25,775 nt of DNA, taken from the NCBI GenBank assembly GCA_043818095.1, contig JBDRGD010000117.1, positions 1 through 25,775 on the forward strand. The letters run 5' to 3'. The number at the start of each line of letters is the position of its first letter. Within the stretch, counting starts at the first letter, position 1. Below, one piece after another: positions 13,769 through 21,491 of the stretch. The DNA comes from JBDRGD01 sp043818095. Its GTDB lineage: Bacteria > Chloroflexota > Dehalococcoidia > Dehalococcoidales > RBG-16-60-22. Made by a program: the position numbers and the translations under genes. A model generated the notes under the pieces. That model was not told the origin of the DNA. It did not search any database and saw only the letters and a list, made by a program, of their open reading frames with translations.

Positions 13769-14602
13769 TCAGATTCCCAGCAGCCGGCGGGCGTTCTCCC
13801 CGAGTATCAGCTTCCTCGCCGCATCGGTCAGAGCGGCGGCCTGGATTTCCCGGAAATAGCGGGACGGGGGCAGCAGGGGATAATCGCTGCCGAAGAGGAT
13901 TTTCTCCGCGCCGACGATATCGTTCACCGCCCGGTATATCCCCGGCTGGTAGAGGAAGGGGGAAGCGGCGGTGTCGAAATAGACGTTGCTCAGGCCCGCT
14001 TTCACCTCCGGCATGAGGGCGTAGAAGGGAAGCCCCCCGCCCCAGTGAGCGCAGATGAAGGTCTGCTCCGGGAAACGGGCGAGCAGGGGGTAAAGGCGCT
14101 CCGGAGTGGCGCTGCCCTTGCCGGGATAATCATGCCCCACCGGCTCCGAGACGTGGAGCAGCAGCAGCAGCCCGTGATGGCGGAGAGCAGCGATAACCGG
14201 GGGCAGGGTAGCCGGAAGGTTGGCCGAGGCCAGGTCCAGGCGCAGTTCGCCGACGCCTTTGATGCCCGGCCCGGCACAGCGTTCGATTTCCGCGACGGCG
14301 TTCTCGGGGGAGTCCAGCGGCACGGCACAGAAGCCCACCAGGCGCTCCGGGAACCGGACGACGGCTTCCCGGATGTAGTCGTTGGTCTCCTTGAGCAGCT
14401 CCGGGTCCGTCCAGCCGTAATTGGTGATGACGGCGCGGTCCACGCCGTCGCCGTCCATCCGGGCGAGGAGCTCTTCCGCCGTGGCCAGCCGGGCTTTGGC
14501 ATCGGCGTACAGCGCGGCGAAAGAGGGGTCCCGGTCCGCGTAAAGGGGGCGGTTATCGCGGAGCCGCGACGGGAAGACATGGGTATGAAAATCGATTATC
14601 AT
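13769..14602 (-). CDS. amidohydrolase-2 family metal-dependent hydrolase
   Basis: This is a 277-residue TIM-barrel protein. Metal-site residues are clear: the IIDFHTHVF start (His6, His8), His150 in LLHVSEPVG, His186 in FICAHWGGG and Asp240 in FGSDYPL. The end, LGENARRLLGI, is the family's closing motif. Members include ACMSD-like decarboxylases and lactone or amide hydrolases, and the substrate cannot be assigned. Length is normal. The start codon ATG 14600-14602 is fixed by the family N-terminus although the ribosome site is weak. It lies 63 nt downstream of rplY on the same strand and just upstream of thpR. Confidence 0.85.
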   Translation of the reverse strand: MIIDFHTHVFPSRLRDNRPLYADRDPSFAALYADAKARLATAEELLARMDGDGVDRAVITNYGWTDPELLKETNDYIREAVVRFPERLVGFCAVPLDSPENAVAEIERCAGPGIKGVGELRLDLASANLPATLPPVIAALRHHGLLLLLHVSEPVGHDYPGKGSATPERLYPLLARFPEQTFICAHWGGGLPFYALMPEVKAGLSNVYFDTAASPFLYQPGIYRAVNDIVGAEKILFGSDYPLLPPSRYFREIQAAALTDAARKLILGENARRLLGI

Positions 14603-14665
14603 TACCCGATTCCGCCAGCCTGCTCCGCAGCTCCGGCGCGCGGCAGCTTCCCGGGCGGGGGGAGG

Positions 14666-15331
14666 TTACTCTTCCTCTTTCTCCCCTTCCGCAGCGGGCT
14701 CGCCTTCCTCCGCCTCGGCGGCTTCCGCCTCGGCGACTTCTTCCTCCGGAGCCTCTTCCTCTACCTGTTTGACGATGGCTTCGCTGACCTTGACGACCAG
14801 CTGGTCGGGCTCAGCGAAGACTTCGATATCCGGGTCAAGGCCGAGGTCCTGGACGTTTATCGGTTGTTCCACTTCCTCAAGGCCGCTGACGTCCACCACG
14901 ATTTCCTCAGGGATTTTTTCCGGCATGCATTCGATGTGCAGGCTGGTAATGCCGCGCGCCAGCATGCGCCCCTTGGTCTTCAGAGCGGGCGCTTCCCCGA
15001 CCAGGACGATGGGCACCTCCATCTTTATCTTCTCGCCCTTACGGACCTGGTAAAAGTCCACATGGAGCAGCTTTCGGCTGATGGCGCCCCGCTGGATTTC
15101 CTTGATAAAGACGCTCTTGGGCGTCTTGTCGCCGTCGATGGTGAGATTAATCAGCTTGGTCATACCCGCCCGGGAGATTACCTCCTGGAGCTGGTCCGTG
15201 GAGCACTGCAGCGTCTGTGATTCGACGCCGTGCCCGAAAAGATGGGTGGGGGTTATGCCCTGGCGGCGCAGGAACCGGCTCTTTTTTCCGGTAACGCCAC
15301 GTTGTTTCGCTTCCAGCTTGAGCTCGTCCAT
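14666..15331 (-). CDS. rplY: 50S ribosomal protein L25 (TL5/CTC type)
   Basis: This is a 221-residue protein. An N-terminal L25 5S-rRNA-binding domain (LEAKQRGVTGKKSRFLRRQG near 6-25, and FIKEIQRGAISRKLLHVDFYQV) is followed by the CTC beta domain (VPIVLVGEAPALKTKGRMLA, then ITSLHIECMPEKIPEEIVVD). It ends in a long Glu/Ala-rich tail. The long form is usual outside enterobacteria. AAGGAG lies about 7 nt before the ATG. It is divergent from rpsO and has its own promoter overlapped by a palindrome. It probably heads a transcript that continues into the amidohydrolase and thpR genes. Confidence 0.95.
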   Translation of the reverse strand: MDELKLEAKQRGVTGKKSRFLRRQGITPTHLFGHGVESQTLQCSTDQLQEVISRAGMTKLINLTIDGDKTPKSVFIKEIQRGAISRKLLHVDFYQVRKGEKIKMEVPIVLVGEAPALKTKGRMLARGITSLHIECMPEKIPEEIVVDVSGLEEVEQPINVQDLGLDPDIEVFAEPDQLVVKVSEAIVKQVEEEAPEEEVAEAEAAEAEEGEPAAEGEKEEE

Positions 15332-15357
15332 GTTGTTTCTCCTTTTCTATCCTGTCA

Positions 15358-15386
15358 ATTTAAGCATAAATCAGCGTGAAAATCAA
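15358..15386 (-). promoter_or_regulatory. promoter of rplY
   Basis: On the minus strand TTGATT (plus-strand 15381-15386) is followed by 17 bp and then TTAAAT (plus-strand 15358-15363). TGC directly precedes the -10, an extended -10 motif. The transcript would start about 20 nt before the rplY ATG. Confidence 0.5.
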
Positions 15387-15392
15387 TTTTCA
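15377..15392. promoter_or_regulatory. palindromic operator candidate at the rplY -35
   Basis: TGAAAA-TCAA-TTTTCA is a perfect 6-bp inverted repeat that covers the -35 hexamer of the rplY promoter. The placement suggests a repressor or activator site, but the binding protein is unknown. Confidence 0.4.
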
Positions 15393-15498
15393 GGAATCAG
15401 CCGCCTTACGGCCCGCCTCCCCCGCTTCCCGAAGGGACCCACCAGCCAGACAGCGCAAAAAGGCATCGGGATTATCATGCTCCGATTGATTTGGCAAG

Positions 15499-15597
15499 CT
15501 CACCCCCTTGCCCCCTCTCGCTGAAGATACCCCTCTCCAGCCCATAATAAGAATCGTTTTTGCCGATGTCACCGGCCGGAGAGGGGACAGGGTTGAG
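15499..15597. repeat. MITE/REP-like inverted-repeat element between rplY and rpsO
   Basis: Imperfect terminal inverted repeats of about 20 nt bound a 99-bp segment. The left arm begins CTCACCCCCTTGCCCCC (15499 on) and the right arm ends GGGGACAGGGTTGAG (to 15597). Inside, CCCCTCTCC (15530-15538) is exactly complementary to GGAGAGGGG (15578-15586). GGCAA occurs just outside both ends (15493-15497 and 15601-15605), a possible target duplication with a small offset. No coding sequence is present. Similar C-rich/G-rich inverted elements occur in many bacterial genomes, but copies elsewhere cannot be checked here. Confidence 0.5.
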
Positions 15598-15639
15598 GCA
15601 GGCAACCCCCTCCAATTGCGTAAGACAGGTTCCGGTCAA

Positions 15640-15668
15640 TTTACAGACAACCGTTCTTGTGTTACAAT
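15640..15668 (+). promoter_or_regulatory. promoter of the rpsO-pnp-dap operon
   Basis: TTTACA (15640-15645, 5/6) is followed after 17 bp by TACAAT (15663-15668, 5/6). A TGT triplet directly before the -10 gives an extended -10. Transcription would start near 15675, about 31 nt before rpsO. Confidence 0.65.
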
Positions 15669-15705
15669 TTGTTTGTTAAAGAAAAAGGACTAGAGAGGTA
15701 AAAAC

Positions 15706-15969
15706 TTGGACACAGAGAGGAGACAGGGGATTATTACCGAGCACCAGCCCCGCGAAGGGGACACGGGCTCGACAGAGGTGCAGGTGGCGTTGCTCACGGA
15801 GCGGATTAAAGAATTGACCAGCCACATGATGGCGAATAGGCATGATTACCACTCCCAGCGCGGCTTGCTGAAACTGGTAGGACGGCGTCGCCGGCTGCTG
15901 GCTTATCTTTCCCGGGAGGACGTCGCCCGGTACAACAAGCTCATCGCCAAGCTGGGCCTAAGGAAGTAG
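15706..15969 (+). CDS. rpsO: 30S ribosomal protein S15
   Basis: This 87-residue protein matches S15 throughout: GDTGSTEVQVALLTERIKEL in the first half, HDYHSQRGLLKLVGRRRRLL in the 16S rRNA-binding part, and RYNKLIAKLGLRK at the end. S15 nucleates the central domain of the 30S subunit. The start codon is TTG (15706-15708), with GAGAGGT about 6 nt upstream; the family N-terminus leaves no other choice. It is followed by pnp after 18 nt, the common bacterial order. Unlike in E. coli, no processing hairpin is evident in the short gap to pnp. Confidence 0.97.
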   Translation: MDTERRQGIITEHQPREGDTGSTEVQVALLTERIKELTSHMMANRHDYHSQRGLLKLVGRRRRLLAYLSREDVARYNKLIAKLGLRK

Positions 15970-15987
15970 TCGTAAGGGAGTGGTATT

Positions 15988-18201
15988 TTGTTAGCTTCAT
16001 TTTCTTTCCAACGTAATATCGGTAATCGTAATCTTGTCATCGAAAACGGCAAGCTCGCCGGACAGGCGGACGCCGCGGTCAAGATCAGCTACGGCGAGAC
16101 CGTCGTCCTGGTGACGATGTGCTACGGCCGCAAACCGCGGGAGGGAGTAGACTTCCTGCCGCTGACCATAGACTACGAGGAGCGGCTCTATGCCGCCGGT
16201 AAAATCCCGGGCGGCTTTATCCGCCGCGAGGGACGCCCCAGCGAGGCCGCAATTCTGGCCTGCCGCATGACGGACCGCCCCATCCGCCCGCTGCTGCCCA
16301 AGGGCTGGCGCAAGGAAATCCAGATAATCACCACCGTCCTTTCCGCGGACCAGGAGAACTCCCCGGACCTCCTGTCCGTCATCGGGGCTTCCACCGCCCT
16401 GCACATGTCGGAGGTGCCCTTCCAGGGACCCATCGGGGCGGTAAACATCGGCTATATCAACGGCGAGATGGTGCTAAATCCCTTGCTGCCGCAGCTCGAG
16501 GAAAGCCAGTTCGATATCGTGGTCGTCAGCACCAGAGACAAGATTATCATGCTGGAGGCGGGCGCCCGCGAAATCAGCGAGGAGCTTTTCCTGGAAGCGG
16601 TGCGCTTCGGCCACGAGGCCAACCAGGAACTCATCGCCCTTCAGGAAGAGATCCAGAAGGCAGTGGGGAAACCGAAGCTGCCCAAACCGGAAGTAGCCCA
16701 GAATACCGAGGTCGAGGCCGCGGTCGCGGCCATCGTCGGAGAAAAAATCGACCAGCTCTTCGAGCCCAAGGATAAAGATGAGCGTGAGCAGGTCTTCGCC
16801 GGGATGAAGGAAGAGGTGCTGGGGAGCCTGGGGGAATCTTTCCCGGAGAATGATATCCTGGCGGCGCTGGAAGGCAGCGTCAAGGCCAGGCTGCGCCAGA
16901 GCATCCTGGAGAAGGGACGCCGCCTTGGAGGGCGGGAAATCGAGGAGATACGTCCTATCGACTGTGAAGTGAGCCTGCTCCCCCGGACGCACGGCTCGGC
17001 GATGTTCACCCGCGGACAGACCCAGGTGATGACGATTACCACCCTGGGGTCCACCCGCAAGGAGCAGATGCTGGACGGCCTGGGTATCGAGGAAAGCAAG
17101 CGTTTCCTGCACCACTACAATTTCCCGCCTTTTTCCGGTGGTGAGGTGAAGCGTCTGGGTTCCACCAGCCGCCGGGAAATCGGTCACGGGGCGCTCGCGG
17201 AGCGGGCGCTGCAGCAGGTACTGCCCAAGAATGAAGACTTTCCCTACACCATCCGCCTGGTCTCCGAGGTGCTCAGCTCCAGCGGCTCCACCTCCATGGC
17301 GAGTGTCTGCGCCGGCAGCCTTTCCCTGATGGACGCCGGGATTCCGGTGAAAAAGGCGGTAGCGGGCGTGGCCATGGGCCTGATTACCGGTGCCGATAAG
17401 TGGACCGTCCTGACCGACATCGAGGGGATGGAGGACTTCTACGGGGACATGGACTTCAAGGTGGCGGGCACGGAGGACGGCATCACCGCCGTGCAGATGG
17501 ACACCAAGCTGGAAGGCATCACCATGGACATGGTGGTAAAGACGATGTCCCAGGCGTTGGACGGACGAAAGTTCATCCTGAAAAAGATGCAGGAGACCAT
17601 CGGCGCCAGCCGCGTCGAACTGTCCCCCTACGCGCCGCGGATGCACAAGCTGATGATTGACCCCGGAAAAATCGGCGCCGTCATCGGCTCCGGCGGCAAG
17701 ACCATCCGCAGCATCATCGAGTCGACCAAGACAACCATCGACGTGAACGATGACGGCTCGGTGGTCATCGGCTCGGCGGACCTGGCATCGGTCCAGAAAG
17801 CCATCAACATCATCGAGGGCCTCGTCAAGGATGTGGAGGTGGGTGAAATCTACACCGGCAAGGTCACCCGCATCTTCGACTTCGGGGCGATGGTTGAGAT
17901 CCTGCCCGGCAAGGAAGGGCTGGTCCACATCAGCGAGCTGGCGGAACACCGCGTGGGCAAGGTTGAGGACGAGGTGAAGGTGGGGGACGAGCTTACCGTC
18001 AAGGCAATCGGCATTGATAATATGGGGCGGGTCAATCTTTCCCGTCGGGCGGTCTTTTCCAAAGAAGGCGAGGCGTCCGGTGGCGGGGAAGAACGCCGTC
18101 CTTCGGGATTCAACCGTGGGGGACCGCCGCGGTCCCAGGGAGGGGACCGTTCCCGTTTCCGCCGGGACGCACCGGGGGGCCCTTCCCGCGGATACCGCTA
18201 A
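15988..18201 (+). CDS. pnp: polyribonucleotide nucleotidyltransferase (PNPase)
   Basis: PNPase degrades RNA 3' to 5' using phosphate. The 737-residue product has the complete layout. The first RNase PH domain has VLVTMCYGRKPREGVDFLPL and KIPGGFIRREGRPSE. A helical linker follows. The second, catalytic PH domain has FTRGQTQVMTITTLG and MDFKVAGTEDGITAVQMDTK, the latter carrying metal-binding aspartates. A KH domain with the IGSGGKTIRSI loop comes next, then an S1 domain (VGEIYTGKVTRIFDFGAMVE, LVHISELAEHRVGKVEDEV). The C-terminus is an Arg/Gly-rich disordered tail (RRPSGFNRGGPPR and on). The start is TTG 15988 with AAGGGAG upstream. It sits between rpsO and dapB in one direction with short gaps, so it is probably co-transcribed. 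Confidence 0.97.
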   Translation: MLASFSFQRNIGNRNLVIENGKLAGQADAAVKISYGETVVLVTMCYGRKPREGVDFLPLTIDYEERLYAAGKIPGGFIRREGRPSEAAILACRMTDRPIRPLLPKGWRKEIQIITTVLSADQENSPDLLSVIGASTALHMSEVPFQGPIGAVNIGYINGEMVLNPLLPQLEESQFDIVVVSTRDKIIMLEAGAREISEELFLEAVRFGHEANQELIALQEEIQKAVGKPKLPKPEVAQNTEVEAAVAAIVGEKIDQLFEPKDKDEREQVFAGMKEEVLGSLGESFPENDILAALEGSVKARLRQSILEKGRRLGGREIEEIRPIDCEVSLLPRTHGSAMFTRGQTQVMTITTLGSTRKEQMLDGLGIEESKRFLHHYNFPPFSGGEVKRLGSTSRREIGHGALAERALQQVLPKNEDFPYTIRLVSEVLSSSGSTSMASVCAGSLSLMDAGIPVKKAVAGVAMGLITGADKWTVLTDIEGMEDFYGDMDFKVAGTEDGITAVQMDTKLEGITMDMVVKTMSQALDGRKFILKKMQETIGASRVELSPYAPRMHKLMIDPGKIGAVIGSGGKTIRSIIESTKTTIDVNDDGSVVIGSADLASVQKAINIIEGLVKDVEVGEIYTGKVTRIFDFGAMVEILPGKEGLVHISELAEHRVGKVEDEVKVGDELTVKAIGIDNMGRVNLSRRAVFSKEGEASGGGEERRPSGFNRGGPPRSQGGDRSRFRRDAPGGPSRGYR

Positions 18202-18222
18202 TCAGCGCTTAGGGGGCCAGCC

Positions 18223-19014
18223 ATGGAAAAGATAAGAGTCGCCGTCCGGGGGGCACTCGGCAGGATGGGACAGGAGGTGCTGCGGGCAGTCGGCAGTGAG
18301 GCGGGGATGCAGGTGGTGGGCTGCCTGGACCAGAAAGCAACCGAGGACCATCTCGTCCTGCCCGGCACGGGAAAGGTGCCGCTGGGGACGGACCTGGAAA
18401 AAATCATTGATGACTGTGCCCCGGACGTTATCGTTGACTTTACGGTGCCGGGAATGGTGATGCCGGCGGTGCGCGTGGCGGCGGGGAAGAACGTAAACAT
18501 GGTCATCGGCACCACCGGTCTCGCCCCGGAGGACCTGGTCGAAATCGAGCAGCTGGCCGTCGGGCACAAGGTCGGCGTCGTCGTAGCGCCCAATTTCGCC
18601 CTCGGCGCGGTGCTGATGATGCACCTGGCGCAAATCGCGGGCAGGTACCTGGACTTCGCTGAGATAATCGAACTTCACCACGATAAGAAACTGGACGCCC
18701 CGTCCGGCACGGCGCTCAGCACCGCCCGGGCGATGGCGAAAGCCCGGGGCAAGCCCTTCCAGCAGCCGAAGACCAAGGGGCGTGTCTCCCGCAGCCGGGG
18801 AGAGCAGGTGGAGGGCGTGAGCCTGCACAGCGTGCGCCTGCCCGGTCTCCTGGCGCACCAGGAAGTGATTCTGGGCGCGGCGGGTCAGACCCTGAGCGTC
18901 CGCCATGATACCATCAGCCGAGAGTGCTACATGCCCGGCGTCCTGCTGGCAATAAAGGAAGTAGTCAACCAGACCGGGCTCATCTACGGACTGGATACCC
19001 TACTCGGATTGTGA
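18223..19014 (+). CDS. dapB: 4-hydroxy-tetrahydrodipicolinate reductase
   Basis: DapB reduces the DapA product to tetrahydrodipicolinate in the lysine/diaminopimelate pathway. The 263-residue product has the N-terminal nucleotide-binding motif VAVRGALGRMGQEV, the VIGTTGL and VVAPNFALGAVLMM segments, and the substrate motif ELHHDKKLDAPSGTAL with its conserved HHxxKxDAPSGTA. The C-terminal PGLLAHQEVILGAAGQTLSV and HDTISRECYMPGVLLAI are also typical. The start is ATG 18223 with a G-run (GGGGG) upstream, 21 nt after pnp. The asd gene begins 8 nt after its stop, so the three lysine genes form a block. Confidence 0.96.
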   Translation: MEKIRVAVRGALGRMGQEVLRAVGSEAGMQVVGCLDQKATEDHLVLPGTGKVPLGTDLEKIIDDCAPDVIVDFTVPGMVMPAVRVAAGKNVNMVIGTTGLAPEDLVEIEQLAVGHKVGVVVAPNFALGAVLMMHLAQIAGRYLDFAEIIELHHDKKLDAPSGTALSTARAMAKARGKPFQQPKTKGRVSRSRGEQVEGVSLHSVRLPGLLAHQEVILGAAGQTLSVRHDTISRECYMPGVLLAIKEVVNQTGLIYGLDTLLGL

Positions 19015-19022
19015 GGTCTCAA

Positions 19023-20057
19023 GTGAACGGTTATCACGTCGCCATCGTCGGGGCGACCGGCCTGGTGGGGGGAGAGTTCATCCGCGTCCTGGAGCAGCGA
19101 CATTTTCCGATGGCTTCCGTGCGTCTCTGCGCCTCGGACCGCTCGGCGGGGAAGAAACTGCCGGTGGACGGCGAGATGCTGGAGGTCCAGGAAACCGCAC
19201 CGCAGTCCTTCGAGGGGGTGGACATCGCCCTTTTCTCGGCTGGGGCGGAAATCAGCCGCCATTTTTCCCCCATCGCCGCCGGCATGGGGACCGTCGTCAT
19301 TGACAACAGCGCCGCTTTCCGCATGGAGGACGACGTTCCGCTGGTGGTGCCCGAGGTCAACCCGGAAGACATCAAGTGGCACCACGGTATTATCGCCAAC
19401 CCCAACTGCTCCACCATCCAGATGGTAGTGGCGCTGGCGCCGCTGCACCGGGTCAACCCCATCAGGCGCGTCATCGTTTCCACCTATCAGGCGGTCTCCG
19501 GGACGGGGTCGGCGGCCCTGGAAGAACTGAAAACACAGGCGCAGCAGGTGCTGGATGGGCAGGACACCGTACCCCATGTCTATCCCCACCAGATTGCCTT
19601 TAACCTGCTGCCGGAGATAGACGTCTTCCTGGACAACGGCTATACCAAGGAAGAATGGAAGATGGTCAAGGAAACGGAGAAGATTATGCACGCCCCGGAG
19701 ATAGCCGTCTCCGCGACATGCGTGCGCGTGCCGGTATTCGTCGGTCACAGCGAGGCGGTGCACGTGGAGTTTACCAACCCCATCTCCCCGGAAGAGGCCG
19801 GCCGCATCCTGGCGGAAGCCCCGGGAATCAAGGTGCTGGACGACCCCTCCATCAGCCTCTACCCTTACCCCTGGTCGGCAGCCGGAACTGACGACGTCTA
19901 CGTAGGGCGTATTCGCCAGGACCATACCGACCCCAACGCCCTGGAGATGTGGGTGGTGGCGGACAACCTGCGTAAAGGCGCGGCGCTGAACGCCGTTCAG
20001 ATTGCCGAGGAAATGATTAAACGAGACTGGGTGAAATCAGGGGGTAAGGCATCATGA
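19023..20057 (+). CDS. asd: aspartate-semialdehyde dehydrogenase
   Basis: Asd makes aspartate semialdehyde, the branch point to lysine/diaminopimelate, threonine and methionine. The 344-residue product has VAIVGATGLVGGEFIRVL at the NADP site and the active-site Cys129 in IANPNCSTIQMVVAL. It also has the substrate segment SATCVRVPVFVGHSEAVHVE and DPNALEMWVVADNLRKGAALN at the C-terminus. The start is GTG 19023-19025 with TGAGG overlapping the dapB stop 6 nt upstream. The frame is open further upstream inside dapB, but that extension is shadow sequence and the family begins at this point. The stop overlaps the dapA ATG (ATGA), indicating coupling. Confidence 0.95.
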   Translation: MNGYHVAIVGATGLVGGEFIRVLEQRHFPMASVRLCASDRSAGKKLPVDGEMLEVQETAPQSFEGVDIALFSAGAEISRHFSPIAAGMGTVVIDNSAAFRMEDDVPLVVPEVNPEDIKWHHGIIANPNCSTIQMVVALAPLHRVNPIRRVIVSTYQAVSGTGSAALEELKTQAQQVLDGQDTVPHVYPHQIAFNLLPEIDVFLDNGYTKEEWKMVKETEKIMHAPEIAVSATCVRVPVFVGHSEAVHVEFTNPISPEEAGRILAEAPGIKVLDDPSISLYPYPWSAAGTDDVYVGRIRQDHTDPNALEMWVVADNLRKGAALNAVQIAEEMIKRDWVKSGGKAS

Positions 20058-20944
20058 AAGAACTGGGCAGATTGATGACCGCCATGGTCACCCCGATGCG
20101 GGAAGACGGCGAGGTGGACTACGCGCAGGCGCAAAAGCTGGCGCGGGCGCTGCTGGCTTCCGGCAGTGACGGCCTCGTGGTGGTCGGCACCACCGGGGAG
20201 TCACCCACCCTTGTCCGCGAGGAGGAGCTGAAGCTCTTCCAGGCAATCAAGGAAGCTATCGGAGACAGGGGGAGCATCGTGGCGGGGACGGGCAGCAACA
20301 GCACCGCCGAGGCGGTGGAAGCGACCCGCGCGGCAGAGAAAATCGGCGTGGACGCCTGCCTGCTGGTGGTCCCCTATTATAACAAGCCCACGCAGGAAGG
20401 GCTCTACCAGCATTTCCGTAAAATCGCGGAGAGCACCAGCCTGCGCTGCATCCTCTACAACGTGCCCTCCCGAACGATAACCAGCCTCACCCCGGACACC
20501 GTGGCCCGGCTGAGCCAGATAGACAACATCATCGGCATCAAGGAAGCCAGCGGGAACATGGAGCAGGTGGCCTACATCATCGAGAAAGCGCGGAAGGGCT
20601 TCCTGGTGTGGAGCGGCAACGACGGCGATACCTTCAGCCTGATGACGCTGGGCGGTTACGGGGTCATCAGCGTGGCGTCTCACCTGGTGGGCAAGCAAAT
20701 CAAGGGGATGATGAACGATATCCTGAAGGGGGACTTCGCCCGCGCCGCCGCCACCCACACTCACCTGCTGCCGCTGGTCAACGCGCTGTTTATCGTCTCC
20801 AATCCCAGCCCGGTGAAGTACGCCCTGAACCATCTGGGCTTCCCCGTAGGCAAGCCGCGGCTGCCGCTGGTGGAACCGGACGAGAAATCGGCGGCGGCCA
20901 TCCGCGACGCGCTGAAGAACTTCCAGATAGACCTGCCCGTCTGA
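20054..20944 (+). CDS. dapA: 4-hydroxy-tetrahydrodipicolinate synthase
   Basis: DapA condenses aspartate semialdehyde with pyruvate, the first committed step to diaminopimelate. The 296-residue protein is a TIM-barrel aldolase with LVVVGTTGESPTL (Thr47-Thr48), VVPYYNKPTQEGLYQHF, Tyr135 in LYNVPSRT and the Schiff-base lysine Lys163 in IIGIKEASGN. Length and motifs are standard, and it fits best as DapA given the adjacent dapB and asd, although other class I aldolases share the fold. The start overlaps the asd stop by 4 bp. A 58-nt gap with a hairpin leads to the permease genes. Confidence 0.95.
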   Translation: MKELGRLMTAMVTPMREDGEVDYAQAQKLARALLASGSDGLVVVGTTGESPTLVREEELKLFQAIKEAIGDRGSIVAGTGSNSTAEAVEATRAAEKIGVDACLLVVPYYNKPTQEGLYQHFRKIAESTSLRCILYNVPSRTITSLTPDTVARLSQIDNIIGIKEASGNMEQVAYIIEKARKGFLVWSGNDGDTFSLMTLGGYGVISVASHLVGKQIKGMMNDILKGDFARAAATHTHLLPLVNALFIVSNPSPVKYALNHLGFPVGKPRLPLVEPDEKSAAAIRDALKNFQIDLPV

Positions 20945-20960
20945 CGGCTATTAAGGCGGT

Positions 20961-20990
20961 AAGGAGCCGGGTGCGGGCGAAAGCCCGGCC
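20961..20990 (+). promoter_or_regulatory. AAGGAG followed by GNRA hairpin before the permease gene
   Basis: AAGGAG at 20961-20966 lies 36 nt before ATG 21003, too far for normal use, and no closer ribosome site exists. Between them is a hairpin CGGGC-GAAA-GCCCG (20974-20987) with a GAAA tetraloop. Folding would bring the AAGGAG site closer to the start codon. This is a structural observation; the role is inferred. Confidence 0.4.
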
Positions 20991-21002
20991 GCAAAAAGTA
21001 GC

Positions 21003-21491
21003 ATGGACTACCTGCTCTACATCCTCGCGGGAATAGCGCTGCTCGTCTCTCTGCTGGCAGACCGCCGTAAAACGCTCCGAGCCCTGAAAATCACGGTAAA
21101 GCGTCTCCTCAATATCATGCCCGCTTTCCTGGTCATGCTGGTGCTGGTCTCCGTGGTGCTGTTTCTGCTCCCCGGAGCAGTGATTTCCAGATTACTGGGC
21201 AATAACAATCTTTTTCTCAGCACCGGACTGGCGGCACTGATGGGCTCCATTGCCCTGATACCCGGCTTTATCGCCTACCCTCTCGGGGGAATCCTGCTGA
21301 ATGAGGGCGTGCCTTACACCGTGATTGCCGCCTTCACGGTGACGCTGATGATGGTGGGAGTGTTGACCGCGCCGGTGGAAAAGGCCTATTTCGGCCTCAA
21401 GCTGACGGTCATCAGGAACGGCATCAGCTTTCTGATTGCCCTGGTAGTCGCCGTGGTCATCGGTATTTACTTCGGGGAGATTCTTTTGTGA
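21003..21491 (+). CDS. permease half 1 (COG0701/ArsP-like)
   Basis: This 162-residue membrane protein has about four to five helices. The core LLNIMPAFLVMLVLVSVVLF, then LGNNNLFLSTGLAALMGSIA and IPGFIAYPLGGILLNEGVP, follows the half-repeat pattern of the predicted permease family (PF03773, DUF318; COG0701). These are usually single ~300-residue proteins with two such halves. Function is unknown for most members; some export organoarsenicals or other small molecules. The start ATG 21003 has no near ribosome site. It overlaps the second half by GTGA (21488-21491), and the pair follows dapA, so it may be in the lysine operon. Confidence 0.7.
   Translation: MDYLLYILAGIALLVSLLADRRKTLRALKITVKRLLNIMPAFLVMLVLVSVVLFLLPGAVISRLLGNNNLFLSTGLAALMGSIALIPGFIAYPLGGILLNEGVPYTVIAAFTVTLMMVGVLTAPVEKAYFGLKLTVIRNGISFLIALVVAVVIGIYFGEILL

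Noticed and set aside
16474..17949. Long minus-strand open frame (491 codons) opposite pnp
   Set aside because: Low-complexity shadow translation in a high-GC gene, with no ribosome site or family motif.
18924..19022. Upstream extension of asd inside dapB
   Set aside because: GTG 19023 has a ribosome site and gives the standard family N-terminus; the extra residues are shadow.
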